From Oscillospiraceae bacterium (lineage in GTDB: Bacteria > Bacillota > Clostridia > Oscillospirales > CAG-382): DNA of 63,589 bases. Below the pieces are notes generated by a model. It saw only the letters and a program-made list of their open reading frames with translations, was not told where the DNA came from and did no database searches. Below are positions 25,813 through 34,819 of this stretch, in pieces; position 1 is the first letter of the stretch; every line of letters starts with the position of its first letter. A program made the translations under genes and the position numbers. Location of the stretch: positions 1-63,589 of the forward strand of contig SVQU01000010.1 of NCBI GenBank assembly GCA_015065165.1, read 5' to 3'.

Positions 25813-26556
25813 TTACGCCTTTGTTTCTATACCCGAATCAAAGGTGGGCATAAGCTGAAGCTTAAACAGATTTGCCTTGTGTTTTCTGTCGATAAGCTCT
25901 TTTGTTGCCTTATCCTCGATAACGCCCGTGCGGATATATTTATCCAATTCCGCATAAGTGAATCCAAGGTTTTCCTCGTCGGTTTTGCCGCAAAGACCGT
26001 CTATGGGAACCTTATCCACCAATTCCTTGGGAAGGTTTAAAAGATAACCTATTTCCTTAACCTCGGTTACGGTTAGGTTAGACATAGGGGAAAAATCCCC
26101 CACAGAATCTCCGTAACGTGTGGAATATCCCACCCAATCCTCGGAAAGATTGCAGGTGTTGCAAACTCTGCCGTTACAGCTTTGGGAAATGGCATATAAA
26201 GTGGACATTCTTATTCGCGGGGGCAGGTTTTGTTTGGTTTGGTCGGTGAGGGGTAAATCTTTGGGCAAACCTGCAATAATGCTTTCGTAGGCACCCTTAA
26301 TATTAACAACGTAATGACGTATACCCAGGTGGTTTACAAGCATATATGCTTTGTCTATATCATGTTGCTCGCCCAAGGGCATTAAAACACCGATAACACG
26401 GTCCTTGCCCAAGGCCTCGACACACAGCGCCGCCGCAACCGAGCTGTCCTTACCGCCGGAAATACCCACCACGGCGTTACAGCCTCTTCCGTTATTTTCA
26501 AAAAAATCTCTTATCCATTGAACGCAATCGTTTTTCACTTTTTCGGCATTAAACAT
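25813..26556 (-). CDS. nadE: NH3-dependent NAD+ synthetase
   Basis: NadE amidates deamido-NAD+ with ammonia in the last step of NAD biosynthesis. The 247-residue protein has the ATP pyrophosphatase loop GISGGKDSS (31-39), STRYGDSVGDFSPMSNLT and the C-terminal RKHKANLFK segment. It lacks the N-terminal glutaminase domain, so ammonia is the direct donor. GGGAGG precedes the ATG by about 9 bases. It is a single gene. Confidence 0.96.
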   Translation of the reverse strand: MFNAEKVKNDCVQWIRDFFENNGRGCNAVVGISGGKDSSVAAALCVEALGKDRVIGVLMPLGEQHDIDKAYMLVNHLGIRHYVVNIKGAYESIIAGLPKDLPLTDQTKQNLPPRIRMSTLYAISQSCNGRVCNTCNLSEDWVGYSTRYGDSVGDFSPMSNLTVTEVKEIGYLLNLPKELVDKVPIDGLCGKTDEENLGFTYAELDKYIRTGVIEDKATKELIDRKHKANLFKLQLMPTFDSGIETKA

Positions 26557-26643
26557 AATTATCGCCTCCCACGTATTATTTTAGTTGAAAAAGCCGTTTT
26601 TGTCAATTAAAAGTTTGTGTATTCCCCTTTCGGTTTCATCCGC

Positions 26644-26672
26644 TTGACTTTTTGGGGGAATTATGGTATATT
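26644..26672 (+). promoter_or_regulatory. Sigma-A promoter for tyrS
   Basis: TTGACT at 26644-26649, 17 bases, TATATT at 26667-26672. Only about 35 bases separate the expected start from the ATG, so there is no room for a T-box leader. Confidence 0.8.
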
Positions 26673-26713
26673 AACTCTGTTAATCTCATATATCATAGAC
26701 GGAGTGTTAAGAT

Positions 26714-27934
26714 ATGCAAATTTATGAAGAATTACAGGCGCGCGGTTTGATCGCACAGGTTACCGACGAGCCCCAGATAAGAGAACTTGTAAACAACGGT
26801 AAAGCAAAGTTTTACATCGGCTTTGACTGTACCGCAGACAGCCTTACCGCAGGTCATTTTATGGCGCTTACCCTTATGAAGCGTCTTCAGATGGCGGGCA
26901 ACAAGCCTATTGCCCTTATAGGCGGCGGCACAACCATGATCGGCGACCCTTCGGGCAGAACCGATATGAGAAAGATGCTTACCAAGGAAGACATCGACCA
27001 CAACGCAGATTGCTTTAGAAAGCAGATGGAAAAGTTTATCGAATTCGGCGAAGACAAGGCGATGATGATAAACAACGCCGATTGGCTTTTGAACCTTAAT
27101 TACATCGATATGCTTCGCGACGTGGGGGCATGCTTCTCGGTAAACAATATGCTTCGCGCGGAATGTTATAAGCAAAGAATGGAAAAGGGTCTTTCCTTCC
27201 TTGAATTCAACTATATGATAATGCAGTCCTACGACTTCTATTATCTTTACAAGAATTACGATTGCAACCTTCAGTTCGGCGGCGACGACCAATGGTCTAA
27301 TATGCTTGGCGGTACAGAGCTTATCCGCCGCAAGTTGGGTAAGGATGCCAACGCAATGACCATTACCCTTCTTACCGACTCTCAGGGCAAAAAGATGGGC
27401 AAAACCGCAGGCAACGCCGTTTGGCTTGACCCTAACAAGACATCTCCCTTTGAATTTTATCAATATTGGCGCAACGTTGACGATGCTGACGTTATGAAAT
27501 GTATCCGTATGCTTACCTTTATTCCCATTGAAGAAATTGAAGAAATGGAAAATTGGGACGGCAGCAGAATTAACGAAAAGAAGGCTATCCTCGCTTTCCA
27601 CCTTACCGAGCTTGTTCACGGTACGGAAGAAGCAAAGAAAGCCGAAGAAACCTCCAAGGCTTTGTTCAGCGGTATGGGTGATGACACAAATATGCCCTCC
27701 ACCACCGTTGATGCATCCCTTATTGTTGACGGAAAAATCAGCCTTATCGACCTTCTCGTTCTCGGCGAGCTTGCAAAGAGCAAGGGCGAAGCAAGAAGAC
27801 TTATCGAGCAGGGCGGTATCAGCGTTGACGGCGAAAAGGTTAGCGATTTTGGCTTTGCTGTTTCGGCAGATGCTTTGCAAAACGGCGTAAAGGTTAAAAA
27901 AGGCAAGAAGATTTTCCATAAGTTTTCTGTTTAA
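26714..27934 (+). CDS. tyrS: Tyrosyl-tRNA synthetase
   Basis: TyrS charges tRNA-Tyr. The class I signature appears as SLTAGHF (43-49), the KMSKS loop as KKMGKT, and a C-terminal S4 RNA-binding domain begins near residue 340. The tyrosine-specifying LNYIDMLRDVG and QFGGDDQWSN motifs are present. Length 406 is normal. GGAGTG lies 8 bases before the ATG. Unlike many Bacillota synthetase genes, no T-box leader is present. Confidence 0.98.
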   Translation: MQIYEELQARGLIAQVTDEPQIRELVNNGKAKFYIGFDCTADSLTAGHFMALTLMKRLQMAGNKPIALIGGGTTMIGDPSGRTDMRKMLTKEDIDHNADCFRKQMEKFIEFGEDKAMMINNADWLLNLNYIDMLRDVGACFSVNNMLRAECYKQRMEKGLSFLEFNYMIMQSYDFYYLYKNYDCNLQFGGDDQWSNMLGGTELIRRKLGKDANAMTITLLTDSQGKKMGKTAGNAVWLDPNKTSPFEFYQYWRNVDDADVMKCIRMLTFIPIEEIEEMENWDGSRINEKKAILAFHLTELVHGTEEAKKAEETSKALFSGMGDDTNMPSTTVDASLIVDGKISLIDLLVLGELAKSKGEARRLIEQGGISVDGEKVSDFGFAVSADALQNGVKVKKGKKIFHKFSV

Positions 27935-27945
27935 TTAAATATGAA

Positions 27946-27982
27946 AACCGCCTTGGTTAAGCGCCAAGGCGGTTGTTTTTTT
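27946..27982 (+). terminator. Rho-independent terminator of tyrS
   Basis: AACCGCCTTGG, loop TTAAGCG, CCAAGGCGGTT, then GTTTTTTT. It lies directly next to the truncated 3' end of the MocR-type gene (stop at 27993). Confidence 0.93.
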
Positions 27983-27992
27983 GCCGCTTTCA

Positions 27993-29075
27993 TCAAATCG
28001 AAATTTCTTTACGTTTGCTTCGTCTTACACGATTAATATGCCTTTCGAAATCACCACTGTTAATAAGCTCGGTTAAAACATACTGCATAAATGCAGGAAC
28101 CGTACAGGAATAGAATCCCAGTTTTTTTTCGAATATATCCACAAGATGCTTAGGTAACACCATATAGGCTATACGCAACGAAGGAGAAATGGTTTTTGAA
28201 AAGGTGTTTAAATAAATAACATTATCTTTATTGGAAAGGGCGAAAAGTGTTTCCACAGGCTTGGAAGAAACCGAAAATTCCGATTCGAAATCGTCTTCGA
28301 TGATATATCGATTGTTTTCCTCTGCCCAGCGTACATATTCATAGCGTTTCGATGCCGAAGCGGTTACGCCGCTGGGATAGCTTCGATAAGGGGTCGTATG
28401 CAACACATTCGCCTTTGTTTTAGCAAGAGCTTTGCTGTCGATGCCGTAATCGGTAAGTGCCAAAGAATCATAATTAATTTCAGCGGCTTTATATACCTGC
28501 TCGATTTTATTGTAAGAGGGATATTCTATGGCATAAATACGTTTTCTGCCCAAAAGCTCTACGATAAGCCCATAAAGATATTCCGAACCCGACCCGATAA
28601 CGATTTGATCTGCATCAACCTGAACCCCACGATTTCGGGCGAGATAACGGCAAATGGCACAGCGCAGCTCTATACAACCGCAGTTTGGCGATTTTTCAAG
28701 CAACAGCTCGTTATAATCATTTAAAACTCTTCGCATAGTTTTGCTAAGCACAGATATGGGAAAGTCGGGTTGGTGATGTGGGCTATTATGAGAAACAGGA
28801 GCTTCGGCAGACTCTTCGGTTAATGCAAAGCCGTCGTTTTTGCGGAATATGACGATAAATCCGCTTCGCTCTTTAGATTCTGCATAACCCTCATCGCATA
28901 ACAGCGCATATGCGTGCTCTACGGTGATAATGCTCACTCCTGCTTCCTCTGCAAGATTCCGTTTCGACGGCAATTTGGTATTATAGGGATAAAACCCCTT
29001 AATTATATCATCTCTTATTTGCTTATAAAGCTGAAGATACAGCGGACGGCTTTCCTTATCAATTATGTAATTCAT
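27993..29075 (-). CDS. MocR/PdxR-type GntR regulator with aminotransferase-like domain, C-terminally truncated
   Basis: A winged-helix GntR domain (1-75, with LYLQLYKQIRDDI and KLPSKRNLAEEAGVS) is fused to a fold-type I aminotransferase domain that keeps the PLP-binding lysine in NTFSKTISPSLRIAY. MocR regulators are usually about 450-480 residues; this one stops at 360, so about 100 residues of the small domain are missing. The stop lies 10 bases from the tyrS terminator, consistent with a deletion. AGGAG is 16 bases from the ATG, which is far. It is divergent from an ECF S-component gene, an arrangement expected for PLP-sensing control of vitamin uptake. Confidence 0.85.
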   Translation of the reverse strand: MNYIIDKESRPLYLQLYKQIRDDIIKGFYPYNTKLPSKRNLAEEAGVSIITVEHAYALLCDEGYAESKERSGFIVIFRKNDGFALTEESAEAPVSHNSPHHQPDFPISVLSKTMRRVLNDYNELLLEKSPNCGCIELRCAICRYLARNRGVQVDADQIVIGSGSEYLYGLIVELLGRKRIYAIEYPSYNKIEQVYKAAEINYDSLALTDYGIDSKALAKTKANVLHTTPYRSYPSGVTASASKRYEYVRWAEENNRYIIEDDFESEFSVSSKPVETLFALSNKDNVIYLNTFSKTISPSLRIAYMVLPKHLVDIFEKKLGFYSCTVPAFMQYVLTELINSGDFERHINRVRRSKRKEISI

Positions 29076-29099
29076 CTGGTTATATAAAATACTCCTATT

Positions 29100-29135
29100 T
29101 TGGCAATTGTTATATGCTCAGATAGAGTGTACACT
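29100..29135 (+). promoter_or_regulatory. Promoter and palindrome in the MocR/ECF divergent region
   Basis: TTGGCA at 29100-29105, 17 bases, TAGAGT at 29123-29128 for the ECF gene. The palindrome AGTGTACACT (29126-29135) overlaps the -10 and could be an operator for the divergent MocR-type protein. Confidence 0.55.
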
Positions 29136-29168
29136 ATTCTTCGAAAAATGTAAAGGAGTTTTACAACA

Positions 29169-29672
29169 ATGAATGAAAAAACAAAGAAAATCGTTATGGC
29201 GTCGCTTTTAACCGCCCTTACCTGTATTGCCACCATGATTATTAAAATCCCCTCGCCTCTTAAGGGCTATTTGAATTTAGGCGACTGTATTGTTTTGGTT
29301 TCGGGATGGGTTCTTTCCCCTTTATACGGCTTTCTTGCCGCAGGTATGGGTTCGGCATTGGCAGACCTGTTTTCGGGATACGTTATTTATGCCCCCGCTA
29401 CTTTTGTTATCAAAGGAATCATGTCGCTTGTTGCTTTTTACGGTTTAAAGTTTTTATCCAAAAAGGGAAACAAGACTTTTGGTTTTGTCCTTAGCGGAAT
29501 AACGGCGGAAATCGTCATGACCGCAGGATATTTTATATTTGAGGGATTTTTATACGGCTTTGTACCCTCGGCAGTAAATATCCCCGCAAACGGAATGCAG
29601 GGGCTTACAGGGGTGATTATCGGTATATCCATTATGAAAATATTGGAAAAAAGCGGAATCAAGTTTAAATAA
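29169..29672 (+). CDS. ECF transporter S component, probably for a vitamin
   Basis: A 167-residue, six-helix substrate-binding subunit (S component) of an energy-coupling factor transporter. YLNLGDCIVLVSGWVLSPLY and GSALADLFSGYVIYAPATFV are typical of the ECF riboflavin/pyridoxine-like S family. It needs the shared EcfAAT module, which is not in this window. The AAAGGAG site precedes the ATG. The neighbour is a PLP-binding-type regulator, so pyridoxal or pyridoxine is the best guess, but riboflavin, pantothenate or another vitamin is possible. Confidence 0.82.
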   Translation: MNEKTKKIVMASLLTALTCIATMIIKIPSPLKGYLNLGDCIVLVSGWVLSPLYGFLAAGMGSALADLFSGYVIYAPATFVIKGIMSLVAFYGLKFLSKKGNKTFGFVLSGITAEIVMTAGYFIFEGFLYGFVPSAVNIPANGMQGLTGVIIGISIMKILEKSGIKFK

Positions 29673-29749
29673 ACGGCAGTTGCCTGATTTTTTTCACAAG
29701 AAACGTTTAGCCCCCCAAAAACACAAAATGATATATTTTTCTTAACAAC

Positions 29750-29778
29750 TTGCAAAAACTGTCTTTTCGTGTTATAAT
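29750..29778 (+). promoter_or_regulatory. Sigma-A promoter for hpt
   Basis: TTGCAA at 29750-29755, 17 bases, TATAAT at 29773-29778. The element is very similar to the one at 63170 (TTGCAAAAA...CGTGTTAYAATG). Confidence 0.85.
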
Positions 29779-29818
29779 GTGTCAATTATTAGTTATACTC
29801 TAAAAGGAGTTTTGCAAA

Positions 29819-30376
29819 ATGATGCATTTTGATTCCATCGATGCCTATAAAGGTAAAATCAAAAAAATACTTATTACCGAGGAAGAAATACAGTCTGCCG
29901 TAAAAAAGACAGCAGAGATAATAGACAGCCTTTACGATGGCACACCCATACTTCTTGTAAGTATTCTTAAGGGCGCGTTTATTTATATGGCGGACGTTTG
30001 CAAAAACGTTACAGTTCCCTGCGAGGTTGCGTTTATGACGGCGCAAAGCTATTTTAACGATACGGTTTCCAGCGGAAAAGTTGAAATAACCATGGATATC
30101 AAGCAAAACCTTGCGGACTATCACGTTGTTATTTTAGAGGATATCGTTGATACGGGCAGAACACTTTCGGAGGTTGTGAAAATTCTAAAAGGACGCAACC
30201 CCAAATCCTTCCGCGTTATTACCCTTCTTGACAAGCCCGCCCGCCGTGTGGTAGATTTTAAGGCTGACGTTTCGCTTTTCACCATTCCCGATTATTTCGT
30301 TATCGGTTACGGCTTGGATTGCGGCGAGCATTTTAGAAATTTACCCTACGTTGCAGAATATAACACAGAAGCATAA
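29819..30376 (+). CDS. hpt: Hypoxanthine phosphoribosyltransferase
   Basis: Hpt salvages hypoxanthine (and guanine) with PRPP to give IMP/GMP. The PRPP-binding loop is VVILEDIVDTGRTLSEV, preceded by the flexible loop MTAQSYFNDT and followed by LLDKPARRVVDFKADV. Length 185 is normal. AGGAG lies 9 bases before the first ATG; a second ATG follows at once and is also possible. It is a single gene with its own promoter and terminator. Confidence 0.96.
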   Translation: MMHFDSIDAYKGKIKKILITEEEIQSAVKKTAEIIDSLYDGTPILLVSILKGAFIYMADVCKNVTVPCEVAFMTAQSYFNDTVSSGKVEITMDIKQNLADYHVVILEDIVDTGRTLSEVVKILKGRNPKSFRVITLLDKPARRVVDFKADVSLFTIPDYFVIGYGLDCGEHFRNLPYVAEYNTEA

Positions 30377-30389
30377 TTTTGGCAAAAAG

Positions 30390-30419
30390 AAAACCCCTCA
30401 AACGAGGGGTTTTAATTTT
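30390..30419 (+). terminator. Rho-independent terminator of hpt
   Basis: AAAACCCCTC, loop AAAC, GAGGGGTTTT, then AATTTT. It lies 7 bases from the stop of the convergent glnN and can act both ways. Confidence 0.9.
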
Positions 30420-30426
30420 ATGCTTT

Positions 30427-32511
30427 TTAGTTATAGTAAAGCAAATCGCCATAAGACGGGAACGGCCAGAAGGAACGTTCGGTAAGCATTTCGGCTTCGT
30501 CGGCGGAACGGCGAAGCTCTGCCATAACGGGAATAACCGCATCACGGCAATGAACGCCGCATTTTTCGCTTCCCAAATTACGCTGTGCATATTCCGCGTT
30601 GGCGCGAAGAAGCTTGAGGGATGCAGACATTTCATCCGAAAGCTCTATCAAACGCTTTAGGGTTTCGGAAATATGGTGAGGAACGGGCATACCCGCGGTT
30701 TTTAAAGAACAAACCGTTTCGGCAAGATGCTTTATATATGCGCTGACAGCGGGAAGTATATCACGGCTTGTCATATCGCACATAGTTGCCGCTTCGATAG
30801 AAATAATCTTACAATAGGATTCAAGAAGTATATCGTGGCGGGAACGAAGCTCTTTTTCGGTGTAAACCTTATGCTTGGTGAACAGCGCGATATTTTTATC
30901 GCTGGTGAGATAAGGCAATGCATCCGCAGTGGTGGGAAGATTTAAAAGACCGCGGTGCTTTGCTTCTAACTTCCAATCGTTGGAATAGCCGTCGCCGTTA
31001 AATATAATGCGCTTATGTTCTTTAATGGTGCGTCTTATAAGCGCAGAAAGGGCAGAACGGAAATCCTCTTGGTTTTCCAATTCATCGGCAAACTGCATTA
31101 AGCAATCGGCAACGATTGTATTTATAATAACGTTAGGTTCGGCAACGGACATAGCCGAGCCGGGCATTCTGAATTCGAACTTATTACCCGTAAAGGCAAA
31201 GGGGCTTGTACGGTTTCTGTCGGTGGTATCCTTGGGGAAGGTGGGAAGAACGTGAACGCCGATTTCCATTTGGGTTTTCTCTGCGCCGTAATAGGGCACG
31301 TCCTCGTCGATGGCGTTGAGAATTGCGGTTAATTCATCACCCAAGAACATAGAAACGATAGCAGGAGGCGCTTCGTTTGCGCCCAAGCGGTGGTCGTTAC
31401 CTGCGGTTGCCACAGAAATACGCAAAAGGTCCTGATGGTCGTCAACCGCCTTGATAACCGCACAAAGGAACAGCAAGAACTGCGCGTTTTCATAGGGGTT
31501 TTTACCGGGGGCAAGAAGATTCATACCCTTATCGGTGGAAAGCGACCAGTTGTTATGCTTACCGCTGCCGTTTACGCCCTCGAAGGGTTTTTCCTGCAAT
31601 ATACATACCAAACCGTGGCGTTCGGCAACCTTTTTCATAGTTTCCATTGTCAACTGGTTATGGTCGATAGCGATATTTGCCGAGCTGTAAACAGGTGCAA
31701 GTTCGTGCTGGCAAGGCGCTGCCTCGTTATGCTTGGTTTTTGAGAGAACACCCAATTTCCAAAGTTCTTCGTCAAGTTCTTTCATAAAGGCGGAAATTCT
31801 GGGTTTTATTGCGCCGAAGTAATGGTCCTCCATTTCCTGACCTTTAGGAGGCTTTGCGCCAAAAAGGGTTCTGCCGCAAACAACCAAATCCTCGCGCTGG
31901 TTGAAAATTTCTTTATCTACAAGGAAATATTCCTGCTCGGGGCCAACGTTGGGCTCTACGTGGTTTGCATCCGTACCGAAAAGCTTTAAAATACGCAACG
32001 CCTGCTCATTCAAGGTTTCCATAGAACGAAGAAGGGGTGTTTTTTTATCCAACGCTTCGCCGCCGTAAGAGCAGAAAACGCTGGGAATACAAAGCGAGCC
32101 GTCCTTGATAAAAGCGTAAGAGGTAGGGTCCCAAGCGGTATAACCGCGTGCCTCGAAGGTAGCGCGCAAGCCACCCGAGGGGAAGCTGGACGCATCGGGT
32201 TCGCCCTTGATAAGTTCCTTGCCCGAAAATTCCATAATTACGCCGCCCTTATTATCGGGGGTAACGAAGCTGTCGTGCTTTTCGGCGGTGATACCTGTCA
32301 TAGGCTGGAACCAGTGGGTATAATGGGTTGCGCCGTTTTCTATTGCCCAATCCTTCATAGCCTCGGCAACAACGTTTGCCACGGTGATATCCAAATCATC
32401 CCCGCGTTGGATGGTATGCTTTATGGATTTATATACGTCTTCGGGAAGACGCTTTTTCATTACTTCGCGGTTGAAAACCAACGAACCGAATATTTCGGGG
32501 ATATTTTTCAT
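30427..32511 (-). CDS. glnN: Glutamine synthetase type III
   Basis: GlnN makes glutamine from glutamate, ammonia and ATP. At 694 residues it has the type III length, with the N-terminal GSIII segment ([11 protein letters not shown]), the [15 protein letters not shown] catalytic motif, and [18 protein letters not shown] for substrate and ATP binding. Type III enzymes are common in gut anaerobes and differ in oligomeric arrangement from GlnA. GGAGG precedes the ATG by 7 bases. No GlnR-like or PII gene is adjacent. Confidence 0.97.
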   Translation of the reverse strand: MKNIPEIFGSLVFNREVMKKRLPEDVYKSIKHTIQRGDDLDITVANVVAEAMKDWAIENGATHYTHWFQPMTGITAEKHDSFVTPDNKGGVIMEFSGKELIKGEPDASSFPSGGLRATFEARGYTAWDPTSYAFIKDGSLCIPSVFCSYGGEALDKKTPLLRSMETLNEQALRILKLFGTDANHVEPNVGPEQEYFLVDKEIFNQREDLVVCGRTLFGAKPPKGQEMEDHYFGAIKPRISAFMKELDEELWKLGVLSKTKHNEAAPCQHELAPVYSSANIAIDHNQLTMETMKKVAERHGLVCILQEKPFEGVNGSGKHNNWSLSTDKGMNLLAPGKNPYENAQFLLFLCAVIKAVDDHQDLLRISVATAGNDHRLGANEAPPAIVSMFLGDELTAILNAIDEDVPYYGAEKTQMEIGVHVLPTFPKDTTDRNRTSPFAFTGNKFEFRMPGSAMSVAEPNVIINTIVADCLMQFADELENQEDFRSALSALIRRTIKEHKRIIFNGDGYSNDWKLEAKHRGLLNLPTTADALPYLTSDKNIALFTKHKVYTEKELRSRHDILLESYCKIISIEAATMCDMTSRDILPAVSAYIKHLAETVCSLKTAGMPVPHHISETLKRLIELSDEMSASLKLLRANAEYAQRNLGSEKCGVHCRDAVIPVMAELRRSADEAEMLTERSFWPFPSYGDLLYYN

Positions 32512-32715
32512 AGATTGCCTCCGGCAAACAAATTTTATCGATTTATTATAATTTATTTTTATTGCAAAGTCAAGAAAAACGGCTATATTTCGCCGTTTTT
32601 CATTCCAAATTATTCAATTTAACCCGACGTTATGAAATATTTTTAGGTATAAAGTATTTTTACACACATTTACGGCAACAATAAAAACACAACAAAATAA
32701 ACGGAGGTTTTTAGA

Positions 32716-32889
32716 ATGTCCCCAAAAGAATTACTTTATATCGAAGACGCGCTTGGACACACCAAGCAGATTAAAACCGTTTGCACCGATTTTTCTTCTC
32801 AAATCGGCGATACTGCGCTTAGCAATTTTGTTCAGCAAATCGCCCAGAAGCAACAGCAGACCTTTGACAGATTTTACAATTTACTGTGA
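32716..32889 (+). CDS. Small spore-coat-associated protein, 57 aa
   Basis: A short gene that begins MSPKELLYIEDALGHTKQIK and is rich in Gln, with a helical pattern. It has a strong GGAGG site 8 bases before the ATG. It is 18 bases upstream of a CotF-family coat gene, and in Clostridia such small helical partners often precede Coat_F proteins. Function is inferred from neighbourhood and helical similarity. I see no clear sigma-A promoter before it, which fits use of a sporulation sigma factor. Confidence 0.7.
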   Translation: MSPKELLYIEDALGHTKQIKTVCTDFSSQIGDTALSNFVQQIAQKQQQTFDRFYNLL

Positions 32890-32907
32890 TAGAGAGGGGT
32901 TTTAAAA

Positions 32908-33162
32908 ATGCAGGATCAGGTTATTATGGACAACATTCTCACCAGCGTGAAAAACGCATGTGATATTTTTATGCACGGCACAATCGAATCTTCCACGCCC
33001 AACGTGAACAGCACGTTTAAGCAAGCGCTTAACGATTGTTTGTGTATGCAAAACGAAATCTACAGCAAAATGGCGGAAAAGGGTTGGTATCCTTCCACCA
33101 CCGCACCCCAACAGCAGATTCAGCAAACCAAGCAGAAATACAGCGCAGACGCGCAGGGTTAA
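32908..33162 (+). CDS. Spore coat protein, CotF family
   Basis: An 84-residue Coat_F domain protein: DQVIMDNILTSVKNACDIF, a second helix with FKQALNDCLCMQNEIY, and the typical KGWYPS near the C-terminus followed by a Gln-rich tail. CotF-type proteins are helical bundle components of the spore coat. GAGAGGGG precedes the ATG. It forms a two-gene unit with the 57-residue protein and ends at a strong terminator. Confidence 0.88.
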   Translation: MQDQVIMDNILTSVKNACDIFMHGTIESSTPNVNSTFKQALNDCLCMQNEIYSKMAEKGWYPSTTAPQQQIQQTKQKYSADAQG

Positions 33163-33176
33163 AGCCATATAAAGTC

Positions 33177-33209
33177 AAGACCACCGATTAAAACGGTGGT
33201 CTTGCTTTT
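33177..33209 (+). terminator. Rho-independent terminator of the coat protein pair
   Basis: AAGACCACCG, loop ATTAAAA, CGGTGGTCTT, then GCTTTTT. The stem resembles that of the terminator at 20463. Confidence 0.9.
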
Positions 33210-34804
33210 TAACTTAAATAATAAACGTTGCAAGCGTTAAGGTGTTTTATCCATTGGCAGGAATCAAGCCCCGATGCGGTTTTAAGAGAACTTAATATAA
33301 CATCATCATCCTGATAGTTATTGATAAACACAAACAGTCCCTCTGTCATATCCTTGCCCTTAAGAACCGATTTGTAATATTCCGCGGTGGTTTCTTTATC
33401 AAATGCTATATAAGAGGATTCTAATTTCGCAAACAAAAGAATATCATCCAAAAACCGGTTATCCTGGGAATTGAACACGTAAATTGCAGGAACGTGAGCA
33501 TTTTCCTCGATTGTTTCGACAATATCCGCCCTTTCGCGGTGATACATCGCTTGAGGTTCTTGCCTTGTAACCAAGGGGAATACCACAAACATAAATGAAA
33601 GAACAACACATATAACCTTGTTTGCCGTTTCGGTTTTCCAAAGGGATTTCAACAGACGATAAAAATAATAGAACACCAAAACAAAGGCATTTATACATAT
33701 TGCGGCGATATACCTAAGCTCTACCCAAGGGGAAGCCGCCGAAACGATTATAAAATAGAAAAAGGTGGGTATTAACAAGGAATTAAGGGTTATTATCTTT
33801 TCCTCGTCGGTTTCTTCCAAGGGTTTTATATCCTTGCGGTATTTTTTACGGTAACAACAAAGAGCTATTGCGCCGATAACCATAAACACCAAGGCATTGT
33901 TAAAGCCGTATTCGTTTATAATCCAAGAATAATTAAGTATATTATCTATCATATCCGGAAGGTTGAAAAGACGGCTTATAAAGCCCTCGCCCTGATATCC
34001 GAAAAACATATGCTGTATGGAATAAGGGAAAATCAAAAGGGACAAGCCACCTGCAACAGCCATAGAGAGAATATAAAAACGCAGAGTTTTATATTCATTC
34101 TTCTTGATAAATCTATAACACTGATATAAAAACAGCGCGAAAAGATAGAACAGATAATAATAATGAGTTAATGAGCCGATAAGTGCGGAAAGACCTATAA
34201 GAACAATCCATTTTGCTTTATTGCCCGTACATTCTCTTAATTTCACGTGGAGATAAGCGATAAGCAATATATTCAGCGCCGTCAAGGCATACATTCTTAT
34301 ATAAAGAACGTTGGAAAGAGATGCCATTGTTAAAGACGAAAGAAAAGCGAACAGTGCAGATTTTTCGTTTACGTGGGATTCATCCTTTAAAATACGCTTT
34401 AACAAAGCATAGCTTAAAAGAGTTATAAAGGCATAACAGATAATATTTATTATAACGCCGTGCCAATGGGTATAGCTTTCGGGGGCAAGTCCCATAGCGA
34501 AACGCAATATAAGATAGTAAAATGGCGGATGAACATCGTTTTTTTGGTTTTCGTAAACCTGATAATATTCGCCGTATTCATCCTCTTGCAAAGCGAGATA
34601 ATCTTCGTAATATTCCCCGCTGTGCCAATTATCGTAAAAATCCTCATCAAGCTGAATTTCCACCTGATGATAATTTGACAGTCCGAGAGAATAGGCCTCG
34701 TCCATATGTATATATGACTTTAACCCGCCGCATATAAGATATATCAGCGTTTGCAAAATCAGTATAACCGCAATAACGGTTATTTCTCTTTTTTTAGTTT
34801 GCAT
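33209..34804 (-). CDS. GT39-like (PMT/ArnT superfamily) membrane glycosyltransferase
   Basis: A 531-residue protein with about eleven to thirteen membrane helices. Its first extracytoplasmic loop starts with HMDEAYSLGLS (the Asp-Glu pair after helix 1 typical of GT-C glycosyltransferases) and ends in NDVHPPFYYLILR, the second GT39 hallmark. A soluble C-terminal domain follows. Such enzymes transfer sugars from polyprenyl-phosphate carriers outside the membrane. AGG is 8 bases before the ATG. It is probably last in an operon with the histidine phosphatase and MnmM-like genes (gaps 15 and 12 bases). Confidence 0.82.
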   Translation of the reverse strand: MQTKKREITVIAVILILQTLIYLICGGLKSYIHMDEAYSLGLSNYHQVEIQLDEDFYDNWHSGEYYEDYLALQEDEYGEYYQVYENQKNDVHPPFYYLILRFAMGLAPESYTHWHGVIINIICYAFITLLSYALLKRILKDESHVNEKSALFAFLSSLTMASLSNVLYIRMYALTALNILLIAYLHVKLRECTGNKAKWIVLIGLSALIGSLTHYYYLFYLFALFLYQCYRFIKKNEYKTLRFYILSMAVAGGLSLLIFPYSIQHMFFGYQGEGFISRLFNLPDMIDNILNYSWIINEYGFNNALVFMVIGAIALCCYRKKYRKDIKPLEETDEEKIITLNSLLIPTFFYFIIVSAASPWVELRYIAAICINAFVLVFYYFYRLLKSLWKTETANKVICVVLSFMFVVFPLVTRQEPQAMYHRERADIVETIEENAHVPAIYVFNSQDNRFLDDILLFAKLESSYIAFDKETTAEYYKSVLKGKDMTEGLFVFINNYQDDDVILSSLKTASGLDSCQWIKHLNACNVYYLS

Positions 34805-34819
34805 TATAAAACCTAATTT

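Noticed and set aside
26673..26713. T-box leader before tyrS
   Set aside because: The promoter is only about 40 bases before the ATG; there is no space for a specifier or T-box element.
26732..27919. Minus-strand frame of about 395 codons within tyrS
   Set aside because: It is an antisense shadow of a certain tyrS gene.
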